IMG/VR virus record: IMGVR_UViG_3300042923_000541
Span: 1 to 46,337 of that record
Source: a virus
DNA length: 46,337 nucleotides
Strand: one strand, 5' to 3'
Part shown: positions 28,814-35,577 of the stretch, piece by piece
Layout: each line of letters starts with the position of its first letter
How positions within the stretch are numbered: the first letter of the stretch is position 1
Notes under the pieces: model-generated
What the model saw: the letters and a program-made list of their open reading frames with translations, nothing else
What the model was told of the DNA's origin: nothing
Databases searched by the model: none
Program-made: the position numbers and the translations under genes

Positions 28814-29626
28814 ATGAAACCGATCTGGAAAGGCATGTTATCATTCGGCCTCATTAATGTTCCGGTCTCCTTGTGCAGCGCGACTAAAAAGAAAACGGTC
28901 AGCTTTAACCAACTCCGTAAATCTGATTACAGCCGAATTCGATACAAAAAGGTCGGCAACGATGATCAGGAAGTACAGCAAAGCGAGATCGTAAAAGGCT
29001 ATGAAATATCCCTGGATAGATACGTCGTTATTACTGACGCTGAACTGGCGACGATAACGCCGGCTGCCAGTCGTGTAATTGAAATATCGGACTTTGTGAA
29101 GCTTGAACAGATAGATCCACGGCACTATGATGCGTCGTACTATCTCGTGCCCGAAAAAGGCATGGCTAAAGCGTACACGTTGCTGCTCGAAGCCATGCGA
29201 GAATCAAATGTAGTTGGGATAGCTAAGTTCGTAATTCGCAGCAAAGAATACCTCGCGGCGATTAGGCCGGCGGAGGGAGCGCTAACACTATCCACGATGC
29301 TGTTCGCAGATGAAATAATTAACTCCAGCGAATTGGACGCCTATCTGCCTAAAGATGTAAAACCATCCGATAAGGAAATGAATATGGCCCGGCAGTTAAT
29401 CCAGGCTCTGGTGACAGATTTCGATCCCGGCAAATACGTAAACGAGTATCACGAGCAAGTCATGAAGCTCATTGACGCCAAAGCCGAGACTGCAATCCAG
29501 GCCGTAGAAATACCTCATGGCAGCGGATCCGTACTTGACCTTATGTCCGCGTTGGAGGCCAGCATGAAGGCACTGGCGCCGAAGCCTAAAGAGAAGAAGC
29601 CAAGAAAGAAAGCATCTGGCGCATGA
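28814..29626 (+). CDS. ku: Non-homologous end-joining protein Ku
   Basis: A 270-residue Ku homologue from ATG 28814 with AGGGGGTGAT upstream. It has the bacterial Ku start W-K-G-M-L-S-F-G-L-I-N-V-P-V-S-L, I-R-Y-K-K near residue 43, V-K-G-Y-E-I-S-L-D-R-Y-V-V-I near residue 59, the Y-Y-L-V-P-E-K core and I-R-S-K-E-Y-L-A-A-I-R. The tail is Lys-rich, as in host Ku. It rings onto DNA ends and recruits LigD; no ligase gene is in this genome, so host LigD would be required. Mycobacteriophages Omega and Corndog also encode Ku. Confidence 0.93.
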   Translation: MKPIWKGMLSFGLINVPVSLCSATKKKTVSFNQLRKSDYSRIRYKKVGNDDQEVQQSEIVKGYEISLDRYVVITDAELATITPAASRVIEISDFVKLEQIDPRHYDASYYLVPEKGMAKAYTLLLEAMRESNVVGIAKFVIRSKEYLAAIRPAEGALTLSTMLFADEIINSSELDAYLPKDVKPSDKEMNMARQLIQALVTDFDPGKYVNEYHEQVMKLIDAKAETAIQAVEIPHGSGSVLDLMSALEASMKALAPKPKEKKPRKKASGA

Positions 29627-29703
29627 TTTTGCCGCCCATTTGGGAGGCGTCGAAAGCACCAAAAAGTCGTTGGTTCAGAACCGGTTCAGAAAAACAGCGC
29701 AAG

Positions 29704-29732
29704 AACCCGCTAAATATAAGGGTTTTGTTTTG
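29704..29732 (+). terminator. Possible terminator behind Ku
   Basis: AACCC (29704-29708) pairs with GGGTT (29720-29724), followed by TTGTTTTG. Short stem, so weak. Confidence 0.45.
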
Positions 29733-29783
29733 ATTGTATTTCTAAAGCAATTTAAAAATGATACTTTTTGGATGCTGATTAAG

Positions 29784-29822
29784 AATCCCCAGAAATCGCT
29801 AGATTGCTGGGGATTTTGCTTT
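29784..29822 (+). terminator. Terminator between Ku and integrase
   Basis: AATCCCCAG (29784-29792) pairs perfectly with CTGGGGATT (29807-29815), followed by TTGCTTTTG. It can work on both strands because the minus side also ends in T-rich sequence. Confidence 0.75.
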
Positions 29823-29915
29823 TGATAAAGTAATTTTTAGAAGCCAATAAAAGCGTAGAGATGGGTGTGGTTCAGAATTAATTCAGAATCGGTTCGGATG
29901 GTGGTTAGGATATGC

Positions 29916-31100
29916 TTACAAGGTATTAATGACTTTCCGGAGGCTTTCCAGATCAGCATCTTGATACTCTCTTAACATTCCATCGCTGGCGTGCCCGATG
30001 AGAGAAAGTTTATCCTTGTCAGCACCCAGTGCATTTTTCAACAGATTAGCAAATGTGTGACGGCAGCAGTGTGGCGTTAGCAGTCGCGCTTCCCGCTCTG
30101 TCTCGTTGATTCCGATAGCGTCCAGGGCAGGGGCGAAGTAATCCTCGCGAAATTTACGAAGGTTAAACCGTTCTCCGGTGCTTTGGTCACAGAATACATA
30201 CAAACTGGTTTTGCTTTCTATCAGCGTGTCTACATACTGCTGGATTTTATCTGAAACTGGAACAATTCGATCTTTCCCCGCCTCAGTCTTAGCACCGCCA
30301 ATAAAATATTTCTCGGCTTTATTATAATTTTCTATGCGGAGGTCGACAAATTCACTAGGGCGAAAACCGAGATAGCACATACAATAGATGTAGTCTGCAT
30401 ATGGAACCTTGCCAATAGCCTGACGGATTTTTTCTAACTCATCGGTCATGAATCCAGTCCTACGGCTTTCTGTGGCCTTGATATTGATGACAATAAATTG
30501 AGATAAAATAAGATCACGTGATACATACTGCCGCGGTACGGCGTATTTATAGATCAATCCACACAGACTTTTCATTGTTTCCCTTGTTCGCTTTCCGCGC
30601 GGGCACTCATCTATGCACTCTTGCAGATCATCTATGTAGATGTCATCCATTTTTTGCTTATGCACAGGAGAGAAATGTTTATATACTGATTTATAACCGG
30701 CCATCGTTCCTTTTCCGGCAGTATGAGTCGGCAGCCATGCTTCATATACCTCTTCAAAGGTCTCCGGTCTTTTTGCCGGCTTCCCTTTCCTTGAACCAGG
30801 CGGCGCTTTACCCCACTTCTTGTATCCATCCTCGCGCAGAGCAGGAACATACGCCGAAGCATCAGCCTTCTTTTTAAACCCGGACTTTGAGATAGTTTTT
30901 GGCTTCATGCGATTTTTTTCAGGATCCCAGTAGTACCACAATACGACTTCCGCGAGCCACGACCCATCCTGTAGCTTCCTGACACTGCCTTCGCCGTTTG
31001 CGCGTTTGGTTGTTTTTGCTTTTTTAACTTGCTTTTTCCCGCAAAATGCGCAAAACGCCGCGCCAGGCGGCAGCTCGCGGGAGCAGTGTATGCAGGACAT
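29916..31100 (-). CDS. int: Tyrosine integrase with N-terminal zinc ribbon
   Basis: A 394-residue site-specific recombinase from ATG 31100 behind AGAGGTGAT. Residues 1-22 form a zinc ribbon (C-I-H-C ... C-A-F-C-G). An AP2-like arm-binding segment follows (N-G-E-G-S-V-R-K-L-Q-D-G-S-W), then the core-binding domain and the catalytic domain with G-F-R-P-S-E-F (Arg I), the K of G-G-A-K-T-E-A-G-K-D-R, H-C-C-R-H-T-F (His-x-x-Arg), G-H-A-S-D, and Tyr in L-R-E-Y-Q. It inserts the phage at attB. Confidence 0.93.
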   Translation of the reverse strand: MSCIHCSRELPPGAAFCAFCGKKQVKKAKTTKRANGEGSVRKLQDGSWLAEVVLWYYWDPEKNRMKPKTISKSGFKKKADASAYVPALREDGYKKWGKAPPGSRKGKPAKRPETFEEVYEAWLPTHTAGKGTMAGYKSVYKHFSPVHKQKMDDIYIDDLQECIDECPRGKRTRETMKSLCGLIYKYAVPRQYVSRDLILSQFIVINIKATESRRTGFMTDELEKIRQAIGKVPYADYIYCMCYLGFRPSEFVDLRIENYNKAEKYFIGGAKTEAGKDRIVPVSDKIQQYVDTLIESKTSLYVFCDQSTGERFNLRKFREDYFAPALDAIGINETEREARLLTPHCCRHTFANLLKNALGADKDKLSLIGHASDGMLREYQDADLESLRKVINTL

Positions 31101-31149
31101 ATGATCACCTCTGAATGGTAAAAAGATTGCCCCGTGATTTGGGGGATTA

Positions 31150-31178
31150 TTGCCAATGCTGCTTATAAGCATTATACT
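31150..31178 (+). promoter_or_regulatory. Promoter of the low-GC membrane protein gene
   Basis: TTGCCA (31150-31155), 17-base spacer, TATACT (31173-31178), divergent from the integrase gene. The spacer holds an inverted repeat, GCTTATAAGC. Confidence 0.7.
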
Positions 31179-31201
31179 TATAACTAAAAGGTGGTGAGGC
31201 T

Positions 31202-31921
31202 GTGAGTAAGTTTCATATTGCAACAATAATTGCCTTGGTTATTATTGCCGGGATTATGGGGGCACTTGTAGTAACATATCCTGAAACCACTTTTGCGTTA
31301 ATAGGCGCATGGTCTGGTTGGGCCTTGCTTGTCACTAGAATTTTATATGAAAAATGGGATAAATTTTATATGATTCTCCAAAAAATTAAATATAAATTTT
31401 GTGGTTTAGATACTTTGTGGAGTTTAAAAGTTAACTATGAAATAGAAAATAATCAAGACATAATTCAAACGATACGGAAAACATTGTTAAATTGTGGCCT
31501 TAATGATTTAAAGATTAATCAGCCATTTGAAAAAGTACTTGAGATGAAATCAAATGGTATAACGTGGGAATTTATTGATAATGACGGAATACTAGAGATT
31601 CATATATTTGATATAAACGTTACTTATAATAAGGCAGATAGAATGATCAGCAAAATAATATCTCCATGTTTCCAAAACATTGAAAGGGTATTAAATATTC
31701 GTAAAAAACATTATTTTTTATCAGTTTCTTTTGAGGATAACCCCTTTATAGGATTATATATGAATAAGATTTCAGGAAAAGATTTAATTAATTTTGATAT
31801 CACTTTTAAACTAGAAGATCAACGAGTAGAAGTTCACAAAGATAAAATTATAATTCATACAGATAGTATCACCGATTTGGTGGAAATATCCCGGAATATA
31901 CTTGTAATATCCCCTCAATAA
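31202..31921 (+). CDS. Low-GC membrane protein, unknown function
   Basis: A 239-residue protein from GTG 31202 with AAAGGTGGTGAGG upstream. Two transmembrane segments (about 5-27 and 31-48) are followed by a cytosolic domain of about 180 residues. The gene is visibly AT-richer (Ile, Asn, Lys) than its neighbours and has its own promoter and terminator, marks of recent acquisition. It sits in the lysogenic conversion position between int and the repressor. Defence or exclusion is a guess. Confidence 0.72.
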   Translation: MSKFHIATIIALVIIAGIMGALVVTYPETTFALIGAWSGWALLVTRILYEKWDKFYMILQKIKYKFCGLDTLWSLKVNYEIENNQDIIQTIRKTLLNCGLNDLKINQPFEKVLEMKSNGITWEFIDNDGILEIHIFDINVTYNKADRMISKIISPCFQNIERVLNIRKKHYFLSVSFEDNPFIGLYMNKISGKDLINFDITFKLEDQRVEVHKDKIIIHTDSITDLVEISRNILVISPQ

Positions 31922-31935
31922 GGGGATATTTTTCA
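31906..31935. terminator. Bidirectional terminator between convergent genes
   Basis: AATATCCCC (31906-31914) pairs with GGGGATATT (31922-31930), followed by TTTT on the plus strand. It covers the stop codon of the upstream gene. Confidence 0.82.
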
Positions 31936-32649
31936 TTTTATATATTGATGATAGACATTAATAACTAATTCCAATTCGGAAGGAATATCAGGCGCTTTTG
32001 TTATTTGATTTGTAAATCGATTGTAAAGAACAATGGTGCCATTTTTCGTTATGCTTATTTTTATGTCCCGTCCTTTAAAATTATAAGGTAATGACAAAGC
32101 GCTTATGACCCCTGCCTCTGAAGCCGATTTGAATTCTTCACTTTTATCAACGTGATTACCGAAATATCCTGCGGCAGCTATATATGGTCGTGCCCTTTGC
32201 AACTCATCAAACCAAGCGCCGCTTATAATAGGTATCAAGGATTGAATTTTTTTAAAATCAATTTCTATTCGTTTACACAACAAGCCTGAATTTTTGTCAG
32301 ATTCCATTTGACCTATAAACGATTCAACAGTCTTTTTGCCGGCGGCTATAATCAATAGATTATGGGTAGCGATATGATAAATATTAAACTGGTGCGGTTC
32401 AAGATACCATGTAAAAGTACGATCAGCAATTCGTCCATGCTTATTTTGTTTTACATCTTGAAATGCTTCATAATTTGCTATTGAGCAAGCGGTGTTATTA
32501 ATGGTAAATGTACAGTAAGACGGATCTTTAATCATATAATAACTTTCTGGAGGTATCTCAACACCGCAAAGAATCCCTTGGCTGGGAACGCGATAATTAT
32601 CTCGGTTTTCAAACCTCTGCACATTGCATATTGCATAACTTACAGCCAT
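31933..32649 (-). CDS. Hypothetical cytosolic protein
   Basis: A 238-residue protein from ATG 32649 with GGGAGGAG upstream. No membrane segment. It mixes beta strands and helices, with M-A-V-S-Y-A-I-C-N-V-Q-R-F at the start and I-S-A-L-S-L-P-Y-N-F-K-G-R-D-I near the end. I do not recognise the family. It is convergent with the low-GC membrane protein and has an upstream TTGTAA-17-TAATGG as possible promoter. Confidence 0.68.
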   Translation of the reverse strand: MAVSYAICNVQRFENRDNYRVPSQGILCGVEIPPESYYMIKDPSYCTFTINNTACSIANYEAFQDVKQNKHGRIADRTFTWYLEPHQFNIYHIATHNLLIIAAGKKTVESFIGQMESDKNSGLLCKRIEIDFKKIQSLIPIISGAWFDELQRARPYIAAAGYFGNHVDKSEEFKSASEAGVISALSLPYNFKGRDIKISITKNGTIVLYNRFTNQITKAPDIPSELELVINVYHQYIK

Positions 32650-32733
32650 ATAGCGTCTCCTCCCATACGAACCATTACCGTCATAAAATACACCTTACAA
32701 AGATAATCATCACTTTATATCATGCTTCGCAAT

Positions 32734-32770
32734 AAAGACACAGTTCCTTCCTAGTTAATGCTGTGTCTTT
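32734..32770 (-). terminator. Terminator behind the ImmA-like gene
   Basis: AAAGACACAG (32734-32743) pairs perfectly with CTGTGTCTTT (32761-32770). On the minus strand it follows the ImmA stop and is followed by TTTATT. Confidence 0.8.
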
Positions 32771-32776
32771 GTGCTG

Positions 32777-33706
32777 CTATCTATTCTTGCCGCGAATGAC
32801 TTTTTGTTCCTTTGCAGCCGCCACTTCCGAAGACGAAGAATGAATACGTTGCACAAGTTGACCAAGTACTGTTATGGACCCGCAATACTCACAAAACAGT
32901 GCATCAGGCGCATTCGCCTCACCACAGATGCTGCGTTCGCGGGCATTAGAACAGTAATTATATAAAGGCTCTCCACAGAGTTTACAATGAAGGGCCGGGG
33001 GAGAAAAGTCGTTATTGCCACAAGATGGGCAATATAGGTAACGCCGTTTTTCGTCGATATCAGGAAAGATAAGCGAGTCGACCATAGGGACTCCCCTCCA
33101 AAAGTCACGCCGTGATGTGCAATAATTGACGGGTATTTTGGCAGATTTTTTGACTTCATGTTGTTCGAACATGGTTTCCGTATAGGCTTTGGAGGCTATA
33201 CCTAACTCGTCTAGCCGGTTAATCATCGCTTCCCATGAAACGCCGAATACATTCTTCAATCGTCCGATTTCCCCTACTTGAAAGGGAAGTCGGACTTCTT
33301 TTATCAGTAGCTTTTCCGGCATCAAGAGGCAGGCTGCGAAGATATCGGCTTCACGGTCAAGCGTCCAATATTCTCGATCTGTAAGGTTGTCCACATCGTA
33401 CTCATGGTGATGTTGTAGCATGATGTGACCCAGTTCGTGGGCGAGTGTGAAGGCGTCTAGACCGCTAGGCAAGTCGGCGTTGATATAAACGCGATATGTA
33501 TCTCTGAAGGGATAGGAGAAGCCTTTTTCTTGCGCAAAGTCCGGAAATTGGTTGTTGCTGAAGAAGTGAAGCTCGCTATGCATCTTTATCAATTGTTTAA
33601 CCGGAATAGGTGGAGCGTGGATAGCGTGATGAATCAATGTTAATTGAGCGTGAAGTTCTGCCACAGTGTTGCGAATTTTGCGTGGTCGCTTTTCGGACGT
33701 TGTCAT
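32777..33706 (-). CDS. ImmA/IrrE-type metallopeptidase with C-terminal zinc ribbons
   Basis: A 309-residue protein from ATG 33706 (GTG 33709 also possible), next to CGGAGGTG. The zinc protease motif A-H-E-L-G-H is at residues 89-94, with D-R-E-A-D-I-F-A-A-C-L-L-M-P downstream, as in ImmA of ICEBs1, which cleaves the ImmR repressor. The C-terminal 100 residues add cysteine pairs (C-P-S-C-G, C-K-L-C-G, C-E-Y-C-G), a double zinc ribbon unusual for ImmA. It is encoded directly after the CI-like repressor. Confidence 0.85.
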   Translation of the reverse strand: MTTSEKRPRKIRNTVAELHAQLTLIHHAIHAPPIPVKQLIKMHSELHFFSNNQFPDFAQEKGFSYPFRDTYRVYINADLPSGLDAFTLAHELGHIMLQHHHEYDVDNLTDREYWTLDREADIFAACLLMPEKLLIKEVRLPFQVGEIGRLKNVFGVSWEAMINRLDELGIASKAYTETMFEQHEVKKSAKIPVNYCTSRRDFWRGVPMVDSLIFPDIDEKRRYLYCPSCGNNDFSPPALHCKLCGEPLYNYCSNARERSICGEANAPDALFCEYCGSITVLGQLVQRIHSSSSEVAAAKEQKVIRGKNR

Positions 33707-33742
33707 CACCTCCGGTTCGTGTGATGAAATTCACGATAATGT

Positions 33743-34096
33743 TTACTCTTCTCCATTATCTGGAATAGATAACTCGATAATTTTAGCAATGCGGCGGCGT
33801 TCGGCTTCGGTTGGACGCCGCCCGGCGCGACGAAGAACACGGGTTACTTCGGGCCATATTTGCTCAATGGATTCTTCTTGCTGGTTATTTACATTTTTAA
33901 CGTCCCCTAGAAGATAATCAGTAGTTACGCCATAAATTTTAGCAAGATCATTTAATATCGTGGTATCCGGGTCCCGTTCGTTCCGTTCATAGTTAGAGAG
34001 GGATTGGCTGGTAACTCCTAACAACTTAGCCACATATACTTGGGACATCCCCTTATTCTCTCTAGCCCGTTTTAATCTTTCGCCAAGAGTTTTCAT
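33743..34096 (-). CDS. CI-like repressor, HTH_3 (Xre) family
   Basis: A 117-residue protein from ATG 34096 behind AGGAGGTG. Residues 5-60 form an Xre-type helix-turn-helix (L-K-R-A-R-E-N-K-G-M-S-Q-V-Y-V-A-K-L-L-G-V-T-S-Q-S-L-S-N-Y-E) with the typical Y-G-V-T-T-D-Y-L-L-G end. No peptidase domain, so inactivation probably depends on ImmA rather than RecA. It should bind the operators at 34193-34246 and 34446-34462. Confidence 0.9.
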   Translation of the reverse strand: MKTLGERLKRARENKGMSQVYVAKLLGVTSQSLSNYERNERDPDTTILNDLAKIYGVTTDYLLGDVKNVNNQQEESIEQIWPEVTRVLRRAGRRPTEAERRRIAKIIELSIPDNGEE

Positions 34097-34120
34097 TATC
34101 AACTTCACCTCCTAAATCAC

Positions 34121-34129
34121 ATTATAGCA
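34121..34129 (-). promoter_or_regulatory. Repressor promoter (extended -10)
   Basis: On the minus strand TGCTATAAT, a perfect TATAAT with TGn extension, 25 bases upstream of the repressor start; -35 is weak. A half operator TAAACGAA lies just upstream. Confidence 0.65.
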
Positions 34130-34187
34130 ATAGTAAACGAAAAGAATAAAAAATTAAACAAAAAGTATAAAATGTGATTGACTTAAA

Positions 34188-34217
34188 CGAAATGTTTATA
34201 TTATAATCAAACCATGG
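34188..34217 (+). promoter_or_regulatory. Early rightward promoter
   Basis: TTGACT (34188-34193), 18-base spacer, TATAAT (34212-34217). Operator 1 fills the spacer and operator 2 follows the start site, so bound repressor would block it. Confidence 0.85.
34193..34209. promoter_or_regulatory. Operator 1 of the lysogeny switch
   Basis: TTAAACGAAATGTTTAT, a near-palindrome of 17 bp sharing its half site with operators 2 and 3. Confidence 0.78.
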
Positions 34218-34229
34218 AATTAAACGAAT

Positions 34230-34246
34230 CGTTTAACTGGAGGTGA
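34230..34246. promoter_or_regulatory. Operator 2 of the lysogeny switch
   Basis: TTAAACGAATCGTTTAA, a perfect 17-bp palindrome (one central base) between the early promoter and the Cro-like start. Confidence 0.85.
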
Positions 34247-34250
34247 AAAA

Positions 34251-34490
34251 ATGCACATTGGAGAACAAATAGCGGCAATCCGAAAAAGAAAGGGGCTAAA
34301 AGGCACTTTTGTCGCACGGCAGTTAAACAGAACGCCCGGGTGGCTTTGCAACATTGAAAAGGGCAGGAGAAGCGTGAGCGCTAAAGAGCTTGGTATATTG
34401 GCTGATGTTTTAGGTGTAGATGCAAATATTTTTTTTGCCGACAAATTAAACGAAATGTTTAATTGCAAAAAACCGAAAGACGTAGCATAA
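34251..34490 (+). CDS. Cro-like HTH protein
   Basis: A 79-residue Xre-type DNA-binding protein from ATG 34251 with TGGAGGTG upstream. The helix-turn-helix is G-T-F-V-A-R-Q-L-N-R-T-P-G-W-L-C-N-I-E-K-G, followed by L-A-D-V-L-G-V-D-A-N-I-F-F. It is the first gene rightward from the switch, opposite the repressor, so the Cro role is likely. Its 3' end contains operator 3. Confidence 0.87.
   Translation: MHIGEQIAAIRKRKGLKGTFVARQLNRTPGWLCNIEKGRRSVSAKELGILADVLGVDANIFFADKLNEMFNCKKPKDVA
34446..34462. promoter_or_regulatory. Operator 3, inside the Cro-like gene
   Basis: TTAAACGAAATGTTTAA, nearly identical to operator 1, lying within the coding end of the Cro-like gene where it encodes K-L-N-E-M-F-N. 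Confidence 0.78.
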
Positions 34491-34504
34491 AAGGAGGTAT
34501 AATC

Positions 34505-34750
34505 GTGATCGATCAAACTAAGCCGGAAGACGAACCGATTGCCAACATGACCCCTCGCCGTTTCCATCACCTGGTGAAACTCACCGAAGAATGTGTGAAG
34601 CACGTCGTTGAAGACCAGCAGTTTCAATTAGGCATGGAAGATGTCCGCTTCATAGCAACATTGTTCTTGGCAGCCGCTGAGATGGCAACGTCTAAAGAAT
34701 CTATCGCTGCAGCGGTGCCCGAGGCGGCAGATTCAATAACTAACGAGTAA
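34505..34750 (+). CDS. Small hypothetical early protein
   Basis: An 81-residue helical protein from GTG 34505 behind AAAGGAGG. Central helices (F-H-H-L-V-K-L-T-E-E-C-V-K-H-V-V) and an acidic Ala-rich tail are visible. No family recognised. Second gene of the rightward early operon. Confidence 0.6.
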   Translation: MIDQTKPEDEPIANMTPRRFHHLVKLTEECVKHVVEDQQFQLGMEDVRFIATLFLAAAEMATSKESIAAAVPEAADSITNE

Positions 34751-34803
34751 ATCAACGAAACTAACGCCCAATCCCCGCTTGGATGAAAGGAGCGTGTAAA
34801 CAT

Positions 34804-35046
34804 TTGACCTGTGAAGAAAAGATTGTGGAACTGGAAAGACGAGTAGCGGCATTAGAGGATAGGTACCCACAACTCACGCAGGAAGAACAGTTGGCGAAAA
34901 TGCTTGAGGGATGGGATGAAAGAAGAGATGAGCGAATAGACAAAGCTATTCGCGGTGTAAATGATCATTTGAATAAGCTTTTTCAAGTTCAAGCTTCGCC
35001 ATCAGAAAATGGTGATAATGAGTCAAAAGTTCGAGAGAGAAATTAA
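34804..35046 (+). CDS. Small coiled-coil protein
   Basis: An 80-residue protein. AAAGGAGCG is best spaced for TTG 34804 (ATG 34783 is in frame). Residues about 5-25 form a leucine-heptad coiled coil (K-I-V-E-L-E-R-R-V-A-A-L-E-D), the rest is charged. Its last 101 bases overlap the minus-strand gene ending at 34946, so both mRNAs are antisense there. Confidence 0.55.
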   Translation: MTCEEKIVELERRVAALEDRYPQLTQEEQLAKMLEGWDERRDERIDKAIRGVNDHLNKLFQVQASPSENGDNESKVRERN

Positions 35047-35263
35047 ACGCTGTTACAAGACTTGTTGCTTGCGTCATCTGGATAATCTCGCCTAAATATT
35101 GGTTTTCATCCATTTCAGCGCGCCGCTCGGAATAGGTCAGATCAATTAAGGCCTGCTTAAGCTTCTCGCTCGACTCGAAAATAGCATCTTTAACCATGTT
35201 TTTTTTCACTGTATCAATAAACTCTTTCAAATCAGTGTCAATAAGCGGCGGATACTCTTTCAC
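34946..35263 (-). CDS. Hypothetical protein cotranscribed with an Arc-like gene
   Basis: A 105-residue helical protein from GTG 35263, overlapping the preceding stop (GTGA), with GCAGGTGAG as ribosome site. Charged helices with M-D-E-N-Q-Y-L-G-E-I-I-Q-M-T-Q and a leucine-rich end. It may be a partner of the ribbon-helix-helix protein upstream. No family recognised; a toxin-antitoxin arrangement is possible but nothing specific supports it. Confidence 0.6.
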   Translation of the reverse strand: MKEYPPLIDTDLKEFIDTVKKNMVKDAIFESSEKLKQALIDLTYSERRAEMDENQYLGEIIQMTQATSLVTAFNFSLELLTHYHHFLMAKLELEKAYSNDHLHRE

Positions 35264-35439
35264 GATTGCTCACCTGCCTTAATCGGCCCATTCTTCGCTT
35301 CAAAGTTAGAGACATACTGCTCCAGTGCAAATTCTATTTCTTTGTTGGCTGAACGTTTGTTTTGGGTGGCAATAAATCGGATTTTATTTAGCAAATCTTC
35401 CGGTATGCGCAGAGAAAACGGCGGAATGATTGACGGCAC
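35260..35439 (-). CDS. Arc-family ribbon-helix-helix protein
   Basis: A 59-residue protein; GTG 35439 is best spaced behind AAGGAG (TTG 35448 is possible). It carries the Arc-like signature: P-P-F-S-L-R-I-P-E-D-L-L-N-K-I-R-F-I-A-T-Q-N-K-R-S-A-N-K-E-I-E-F-A-L-E. It is divergent from another ribbon-helix-helix gene at 35578, with repeats between. Confidence 0.82.
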   Translation of the reverse strand: MPSIIPPFSLRIPEDLLNKIRFIATQNKRSANKEIEFALEQYVSNFEAKNGPIKAGEQS

Positions 35440-35484
35440 AGTTACCAACTCCTTACAGGTCGTGATAGCAATATTCTAGCAACA

Positions 35485-35548
35485 TGAATGCACCTTGTAT
35501 ACATTCAGAGTGAATGCACCTTCTTGTTGACATCAAAGTGAATGCACC
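35485..35548. repeat. Three TGAATGCACC repeats between divergent regulators
   Basis: TGAATGCACC at 35485-35494, 35511-35520 and 35539-35548, spaced 26 and 28 bases; the last lies in the promoter spacer. Probably operators for one or both flanking ribbon-helix-helix proteins. Confidence 0.75.
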
Positions 35549-35555
35549 ATATAAT
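35527..35555 (+). promoter_or_regulatory. Consensus promoter of the plus-strand RHH gene
   Basis: TTGACA (35527-35532), 17-base spacer, TATAAT (35550-35555): both hexamers are perfect. The third TGAATGCACC repeat is in the spacer, as expected for a promoter kept under repression. Confidence 0.9.
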
Positions 35556-35577
35556 AATTGTGGGAGGTGAATTAAAA

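Larger units (their letters stand above)
29671..29897. other. attP: Candidate attP with paired arm-type sites
   Basis: TTCAGAA occurs at 29674, 29685, 29871 and 29882: two pairs, each spaced 11 bases start to start, one helical turn. The pairs flank 29692-29870 just beyond the integrase 3' end, the usual place of attP. The crossover core is not identified; it needs an attL/attR comparison. Apart from terminators, the 289-base gap (29627-29915) contains no credible gene. Confidence 0.65.

Noticed and set aside
29640-29825. 61-codon open frame between Ku and integrase
   Set aside because: No ribosome site, covers the attP arm repeats and a terminator stem, and the sequence looks non-protein.
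34946-35439. Toxin-antitoxin pair
   Set aside because: A ribbon-helix-helix gene followed by an overlapping partner fits the layout, but the partner shows no known toxin motif; kept as an unassigned regulator pair.
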